The position numbers and the translations under genes are program-made. Below are positions 47,897 to 55,239 of a DNA stretch of 55,239 nt, one piece after another. The DNA lies in contig NZ_BJDP01000012.1 of NCBI RefSeq assembly GCF_005405205.1, forward strand, positions 1-55,239. The letters run 5' to 3'. Every line of letters starts with the position of its first letter. The stretch's first letter is position 1. This stretch comes from Enterococcus pingfangensis. Its GTDB lineage: Bacteria; Bacillota; Bacilli; Lactobacillales; Enterococcaceae. The notes under the pieces were generated by a model. The model saw nothing but the letters and a program-made list of their open reading frames with translations. It ran no database searches and had not been told where the DNA came from.

Positions 47897-48314
47897 TATT
47901 TTCCTCTTCATCATTAAATAATTCTTCTAGGGACGGTTGTTCTAATTTTTCCGCAACAACGCCGACTACGTGAATGTTTACTTCACTTAATTCGACATCC
48001 GTCATAAACAAGACTTGTTGTTTTACACGTTCTTGCATAGCCATCGCCACTTTTGGTACAGAAGTGCCATAGTCAAAATAAGAATAGATATCGACTTTCA
48101 AGCCGTCTTCATCATTTTTAAGATAGACACCTTTGCCATGAGCCGCTTTACCAAGCAATTCTGTCACATTGCTAGCTAAAGATCCGCGCATCCCATAAAC
48201 ACCGTCGACTTTTGAAGCCGCAATTCCGATGATCACTTCGATTACTTCTGGTGCAATGATAATCTCGCCAAGTTCTGGGCTTTCGCCTAAAACTAAATTT
48301 TTTTCGTCTGCCAT
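47889..48314 (-). CDS. Asp23/Gls24 family protein (YqhY-like)
   Basis: 141 residues. The Asp23/DUF322 domain covers most of the protein: GEIIIAPEVIEVIIGIAASKVDGVYGMRG, then VDIYSYFDYGTSVPKVA. Acidic tail ends DEEENNE. In Bacillus, yqhY in this position is tied to acetyl-CoA carboxylase control; other family members are envelope-stress proteins anchored by AmaP. accBC is not adjacent here. ATG with GGGGAGAG upstream; first gene of the nusB run. Confidence 0.92.
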   Translation of the reverse strand: MADEKNLVLGESPELGEIIIAPEVIEVIIGIAASKVDGVYGMRGSLASNVTELLGKAAHGKGVYLKNDEDGLKVDIYSYFDYGTSVPKVAMAMQERVKQQVLFMTDVELSEVNIHVVGVVAEKLEQPSLEELFNDEEENNE

Positions 48315-48434
48315 CTTACTCTCCCCTTATTCCTCCAAATATCCTTATTTCCTCGATCAGAAAAAATAAGTCTGATGTTTATGTCTTATACTATCTGACT
48401 GTGCTATCAAAAACGGCGGTTGATTATTAAGATA

Positions 48435-48459
48435 TGAATTTCTTTAATGTAGAAATTCA
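48435..48459. repeat. Perfect 9-bp inverted repeat upstream of the Asp23-family gene
   Basis: TGAATTTCT and AGAAATTCA separated by 7 bases, about 120 bases upstream of the Asp23-family start. On the minus strand a T-run lies before, not after, the stem, so it is not a terminator for this strand. On the plus strand an A-run follows. An operator is possible. The gap 48315-48555 holds no gene. Confidence 0.5.
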
Positions 48460-48555
48460 AAAAAATCTTATATACCTTCCCGTATGTTGCCCATCTTTGC
48501 AGATTTGTTTCTAGTTTATCATTTCTTGATTACTTACGCTACTACTCTATTATCT

Positions 48556-49620
48556 TTATAAAAGGATGAGCTCTTTTGGCGCTTTAGTCAAGATCCGATT
48601 ACCTTCTGCTAAGATCACTAAATCGTCTTCGATCCGAACACCGCCAAGTCCGGCTAAATAGATTCCCGGTTCATCCGTAATGACATTTCCTGCACTCAAT
48701 GGATGCTTATTCGAACGACTGATGTTCGGTCCTTCGTGAATCTCCATTCCGATACCATGACCCGTTGAATGTCCAAAGGCCTCGCCATAACCCGCCTCAG
48801 TAATAAAATCACGGGCTACTGCGTCTAGTTGTGCGCCAGTCACTCCCGCTTGTGCTGTTTCAATGACTTTTAGTTGTGCAGCCAAAACGATTTGATAAAT
48901 GTCTTTTAGCTGTTGGCCTGGATCACCGATCGCAAAAGTTCTTGTAATGTCTGAAACATAGCCTTGGTAGACACAACCAAAATCAAGCGTGATCATATCG
49001 CCTTGTTGGATCATTTTCTCACTGGCAACACCATGAGGCAAAGCAGATCGTATGCCGCTAGCCACAATCGTATCAAAAGAAGTGCCGCTTGCGCCCAGTG
49101 AACGCATAAAGAAATCAAGCTGATTAGCTACTTCGATTTCAGTCATTCCGGGACGAATCATTTTCAAAATATATTCGAACCCTTCATCAGCAATCGCACA
49201 AGCTTTCTCAATAATCGCAATTTCCCCAGTATCTTTTTGCTCACGTAATTTTTCGATCATACCACTGGCCGGAGCCAATTCTGCATCGATCACTTCTTCA
49301 AACACAGAATATTCCGCATACGTCATCAACGCATCTTCAAACCCCAGAACACTGATACCTTCTTTTTCTACCAGTTTAATGATCTCGCCGACGATATCTC
49401 CTTGCTGTTGAATGATCGTCATTTCTTCAACTTGTTCATTTGCTTGCTCCGTATAACGAAAATCCGTAATAAAGAACGCTTTGTCTAATGTGATGAACGC
49501 TAGACCTGCTGTACCGGTGAAATTCGTCAAATACCGAAGATTTGCCGGACTTGTGACTAAGTACGCATCAATTACTTCGTTTTTCATCAATGCACGTAAT
49601 TTCTCAATTCGTTTTATCAT
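48556..49620 (-). CDS. M24B family Xaa-Pro peptidase
   Basis: Cleaves N-terminal residue-proline bonds of peptides in the cytoplasm. 355 residues from ATG at 49620; the upstream extension to 49722 is hydrophobic and lacks a ribosome site. N-terminal creatinase-like domain (AYLVTSPANLRYLTNFTG), then the pita-bread domain with metal ligands in TLDFGCVYQGYVSDITRTF (two Asp), HSTGHGIGMEIHEGP (His), DEPGIY (Glu) and GVRIEDD (Glu). Corresponds to yqhT of Bacillus. There efp follows; here it does not. Confidence 0.93.
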   Translation of the reverse strand: MIKRIEKLRALMKNEVIDAYLVTSPANLRYLTNFTGTAGLAFITLDKAFFITDFRYTEQANEQVEEMTIIQQQGDIVGEIIKLVEKEGISVLGFEDALMTYAEYSVFEEVIDAELAPASGMIEKLREQKDTGEIAIIEKACAIADEGFEYILKMIRPGMTEIEVANQLDFFMRSLGASGTSFDTIVASGIRSALPHGVASEKMIQQGDMITLDFGCVYQGYVSDITRTFAIGDPGQQLKDIYQIVLAAQLKVIETAQAGVTGAQLDAVARDFITEAGYGEAFGHSTGHGIGMEIHEGPNISRSNKHPLSAGNVITDEPGIYLAGLGGVRIEDDLVILAEGNRILTKAPKELILL

Positions 49621-49703
49621 TCTTATCACCCATCTTCCATTATAACAAAGAGTTTTAAAAAGCAGAACGAACAAGTCCAGAAAAACAAAAAGGTTCTTAA
49701 AAT

Positions 49704-49736
49704 AAAAAAACAGAAGCCGCAATCTTGGCTCCTGTT
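49704..49736 (-). terminator. Terminator after the GlsB/YeaQ gene
   Basis: Minus strand AACAGGAGCC pairs with GGCTTCTGTT (one G-T pair) around an 8-base loop, then a run of seven T. Confidence 0.85.
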
Positions 49737-49744
49737 ATCAGTTT

Positions 49745-49981
49745 TTATCGTCGGCTAGTGAATAAAGAGACGACCGCTACCACGATCACAGCACCTAAGA
49801 TCGACGGCACTAACGCCATCCCAGCTAATTGCGGTCCCCAGTGACCAAAAATCGCTTGACCGACATACGATCCAACCAATCCAGCAATGATGTTAAATAA
49901 ACAGCCCATCTGCTTGCCGCGTCCGGAAAGTCCGCCGCCGATTGCTCCAATCACAGCACCCACTATCAAAGTCCAAATCAT
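49745..49981 (-). CDS. GlsB/YeaQ/YmgE family small membrane protein
   Basis: 78 residues, three membrane segments rich in Gly (IVGAVIGAIGGGL, NIIAGLVGSYVGQAIFG, VPSILGAVIVVAVVSLF). This family, also called transglycosylase-associated, is linked to stress response in enterococci (GlsB lies next to gls24 there). ATG with AGGAGG seven bases upstream. Single gene with its own terminator. The 303 bases upstream (49982-50284) carry no gene or clear signal. Confidence 0.9.
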   Translation of the reverse strand: MIWTLIVGAVIGAIGGGLSGRGKQMGCLFNIIAGLVGSYVGQAIFGHWGPQLAGMALVPSILGAVIVVAVVSLFTSRR

Positions 49982-50284
49982 CCGTATTCCTCCTACTCCA
50001 GATTACTATTTTCAGCTCAAAATGATCTTAGTTAATGTTATATACACGCAGCACACATTTAAAGAAAAAAATGAAACGAATCTTTCATTTTAGTCTAGCA
50101 TAGTCTTTTTTGATCCCAATCATTGCATGCTCACGGTGATTGTCAAGTACCTAACAATCGCTTTTTCAAAAAGTTTCTCAGTTGTGAAACTCAGCTAAAG
50201 TTTGATATAAAAGCTTTTTCTCTTTTGTAAGCGGCTAAACGGAGCAATAAAAAACCTTTTTTAGCATATCCTGTGAATAACTTT

Positions 50285-50986
50285 TTATTGAACCAACTCA
50301 GATCTTAGTTTTATCGCATTTTTTCTCCAGTCGATGCTCCCTAATCGATAAGGAAAATCACCACTTACTGTAAAACTTCCAAATTCCGGAACATTTGTCT
50401 TACTCATCCGAGCATTGCCTTTAGCTAAATAACCTGTTCCCAGCTTTAACATGTCTTTTAGCTGAAGATTGCTGCCGGCATATTCTTTGACTGTTCCATA
50501 ATTATTAGTGATGGAAGATAACCGCGGACGAACCGTTTTGCGTTTCATCAGCCGAATCATATCTTCTTGCCGTTCAAATACATCGATTCGACCATCGGGA
50601 TCAATTTGATAACTGATATACGCATCGATTTCAGCCAATGTCAGGCGCTGTTCCCCTTTTGCAAAGGACTGCCCAGTTTTTACAGCAAGAAAATCTTTAT
50701 AAACCGTCACCGGCATTTTACCGTCGTCTTCTAGTCCCGCTTCTTTTACTCCGTGTAAAAAATCTGCTTTTTTTAAAATTAAATATTTCTTTACTTCAAG
50801 CGAAAAAGCCGCTGAAAAATAAACTAAGAATTTTTCGATTGGCACTTGCATATAAAGTTCACCCAATGGTAGTTTTTTGATCTTTATTTCTGGCGAGATC
50901 CGCAATAACCCATTAACCCCATCAGCCAAGTCATAAACAAAAAAACTAGAATATTCCTGATCTTCAAATACAAACAAAACTTTCAT
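50285..50986 (-). CDS. Divergent LCP (LytR-CpsA-Psr)-like protein without a membrane anchor
   Basis: 233 residues from ATG at 50986 (GAGGAAG six bases upstream); the longer frame to 51037 has no ribosome site. No signal peptide or membrane span is seen. The order of motifs resembles an LCP domain: KGEQRLTLAEIDAYISYQ, then DPDGRIDVFERQEDMIRLMKRK, which parallels the LCP segment GDxGRxxRQ plus a basic helix, and later LQLKDMLKLGTGYL. The region where LCP enzymes have SIPRD reads RISPEIKI, so the usual Arg and Asp are missing. True LCP proteins attach wall polymers outside the membrane; this one should be cytoplasmic and perhaps inactive. Similarity was judged by eye. Confidence 0.5.
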   Translation of the reverse strand: MKVLFVFEDQEYSSFFVYDLADGVNGLLRISPEIKIKKLPLGELYMQVPIEKFLVYFSAAFSLEVKKYLILKKADFLHGVKEAGLEDDGKMPVTVYKDFLAVKTGQSFAKGEQRLTLAEIDAYISYQIDPDGRIDVFERQEDMIRLMKRKTVRPRLSSITNNYGTVKEYAGSNLQLKDMLKLGTGYLAKGNARMSKTNVPEFGSFTVSGDFPYRLGSIDWRKNAIKLRSELVQ

Positions 50987-51324
50987 ACCGATCTTCCTCT
51001 CTAAAATAAGTTTATAGAAAAATGAAAGAAAAAACATCCGCCGGAAGACTGAAGTAAAAAATAGCGACTATTTTTTATTATTGAATTCTATTCATCTCTC
51101 TGATTTCCATAAAAAATGAACTATCTCTAGAAATTATTATTCGGCTATCAAAAAAAGTTTATCATTTTGAAAAATAGAAATGATTTGGTACTAAATAGAT
51201 AGATTAAAAACAAATTCAGAACTAGCATCCAAATTCCAAACGAGCTACTAGAATCATACTATTTATAACCGCCCAACAGCTACCTAATCAACAAGCTTCT
51301 AACACTTAAAAGAGATTGGAGATA

Positions 51325-51693
51325 TTGGAGAAATTTATTAGGCGTGCGACTGAGGAGGAATTTCGTTTATTCTCATGACTGGGATTTCAGCTATCATGCA
51401 GCTGTAACAAATCAATAGTTTCCAAGTGCGATCCACGTTTATTACTGGATTAATCATTACGATAGTTTCTGCAACTTCCGTTCTTTATAATATAGAAACT
51501 TGGTCGTTAGTCAAACAATCCCTTATCCACTTTCTAATCATGTTGGTAACGGTCTTTCCATGTCTTGTATTTAGCAATTGGTTCCCAAACAATACAACAC
51601 AAGATTTACTTAAAATATTAGAAATTTTTCTAGTCTCAGGAATAATCTTATAGAGCATTTTGTACCTGTTATTCAAAAAAATCTTAAAAGACT
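51325..51693 (+). pseudogene. Decayed DUF3021 membrane-protein gene
   Basis: An initial frame from TTG at 51325 reads LEKFIRRATEE, then stops. A different frame from 51357 continues GISFILMTGISAIMQL, meets TAA (51405-51407), resumes through a membrane-rich segment with ETWSLVKQSLIHFLIM and TVFPCLVFSNWF, meets TAG (51651-51653), and ends YLLFKKILKD with TAA at 51691-51693. Joined, these match a DUF3021 protein (four membrane spans, WSxxKQxxxHF motif). So one frameshift and two stop codons break it. DUF3021 genes usually follow a LytTR regulator gene; none is found in 50987-51324. Confidence 0.65.
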
Positions 51694-51731
51694 AAAAAAT
51701 CATCTGTTCGAGAAAAACACGAACAGATGAT
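51694..51731 (-). terminator. Terminator of the beta-glucoside operon
   Basis: Minus strand 12-bp perfect stem ATCATCTGTTCG/CGAACAGATGAT (51731-51720 with 51710-51699), followed by a run of T. Lies 63 bases after the glucosidase stop. Confidence 0.88.
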
Positions 51732-51793
51732 CTTACCTTTTGTATTTTTCGCATAAGGAAAAAGTATAAAAACAAGAAAGGTTTTTTGTTTTT

Positions 51794-55094
<3,301 letters not shown>

Positions 55095-55098
<4 letters not shown>

Positions 55099-55239
55099 TT
55101 TTTATTCCCCACTCTTTCTGTTACACGATTAATATGAAGCATCAAATACGTTTCTTCATTGATTTGGATGTATGCTAATAAAGTAGACAATTTTTCTGCT
55201 ATACTGCTATTTGACTAGACACTATTTTTGAAAGGAATG
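55095..55239 (-). CDS. 3' end of a BglG/LicT-family antiterminator gene (partial, possibly disrupted)
   Basis: The last 39 codons read SNSSIAEKLS, TLLAYIQINE, ETYLMLHINR, VTERVGNKK, matching the end of a PRD2 domain (nEe.YLmLHInRv) in BglG-type antiterminators. These bind a RAT hairpin and are controlled by PTS phosphorylation of PRD histidines; HIN supplies one. The TGA overlaps the PTS start. In the same frame a TAG lies at 55217-55215. ATAGCAG occurs twice with an 8-base period at 55195-55210; skipping one 8-base unit would restore an open frame (KIVSSQIAEKLS). So the gene may be broken in this strain, or this is a sequencing error. Confidence 0.65.

Noticed and set aside
50987..51324. Remnant of a LytTR regulator upstream of the DUF3021 relic
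   Set aside because: I read all plus frames and found no LytTR-like stretch; the region is AT-rich and full of stops, with no gene or clear signal.

Overview
The window reads as a chromosomal segment of a low-GC Gram-positive coccus, most likely an Enterococcus or close relative. The evidence is an Epa-type rhamnopolysaccharide locus beside map, a Firmicutes dcw (division and cell wall) cluster running from mraZ to divIVA and ileS, a T-box leader, AGGAGG Shine-Dalgarno sites, and an isoprenoid operon without dxs, as expected for a mevalonate-pathway organism. Most genes lie on the minus strand. I assigned no species.

Layout by coordinate. 1-140: 5' end of an IS200-type insertion element, cut by the window edge. 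514-13350: minus-strand cell-envelope region containing ugd, a secreted GH25 lysozyme with ChW repeats, a family 2 glycosyltransferase, the dTDP-L-rhamnose genes rmlD, rmlB, rmlC and rmlA, two more family 2 glycosyltransferases (epaC, epaB), the lipid-carrier sugar-phosphate transferase epaA, a YihY membrane protein and map. 13689-22200: mixed metabolic genes: flavodoxin, an M29 aminopeptidase, tRNA-Arg(CCU), a DEAD-box-type helicase, a Gfo/Idh/MocA oxidoreductase, sfsA, a DUF4828 protein, a DtxR-type metal regulator and zwf. 22288-40528: ileS with its T-box, then the dcw cluster read from right to left (DUF3397, mraZ, rsmH, ftsL, a PASTA class B PBP, mraY, murD, murG, divIB, ftsA, ftsZ, ylmE, sepF, ylmG, ylmH, divIVA). 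40756-49981: a 39-residue DUF4044 protein, then recN, argR, tlyA, ispA, xseB, xseA, folD, nusB, an Asp23-family gene, an M24B peptidase and a GlsB/YeaQ membrane protein. 50285-55239: a divergent LCP-like protein, a decayed DUF3021 gene, and a beta-glucoside unit (6-phospho-beta-glucosidase, PTS EIIBCA, and the 3' end of a BglG/LicT-type antiterminator).

How it works together. The Epa genes make dTDP-rhamnose and build a rhamnose-containing wall polysaccharide on a lipid carrier; ugd supplies UDP-glucuronate, perhaps for decoration. The dcw genes make and polymerise lipid II and build the septal ring. Three 10-bp direct repeats upstream of mraZ look like its operator. The recN-to-Asp23 block matches the yqhY-nusB-folD-xseAB-ispA-yqxC-ahrC-recN order known from Bacillus.

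Most of the window is conserved core genome and I found no convincing new multi-gene system. The observations most worth checking are the LCP-like protein without a membrane anchor (50285-50986), the 3+3 ChW lysozyme embedded in the Epa locus, the structured leader of the flavodoxin gene, the lack of an NTG start well placed behind the Shine-Dalgarno of divIB, the broken reading frame in the antiterminator tail at the right edge, the DUF3021 pseudogene, and the mraZ operator repeats.
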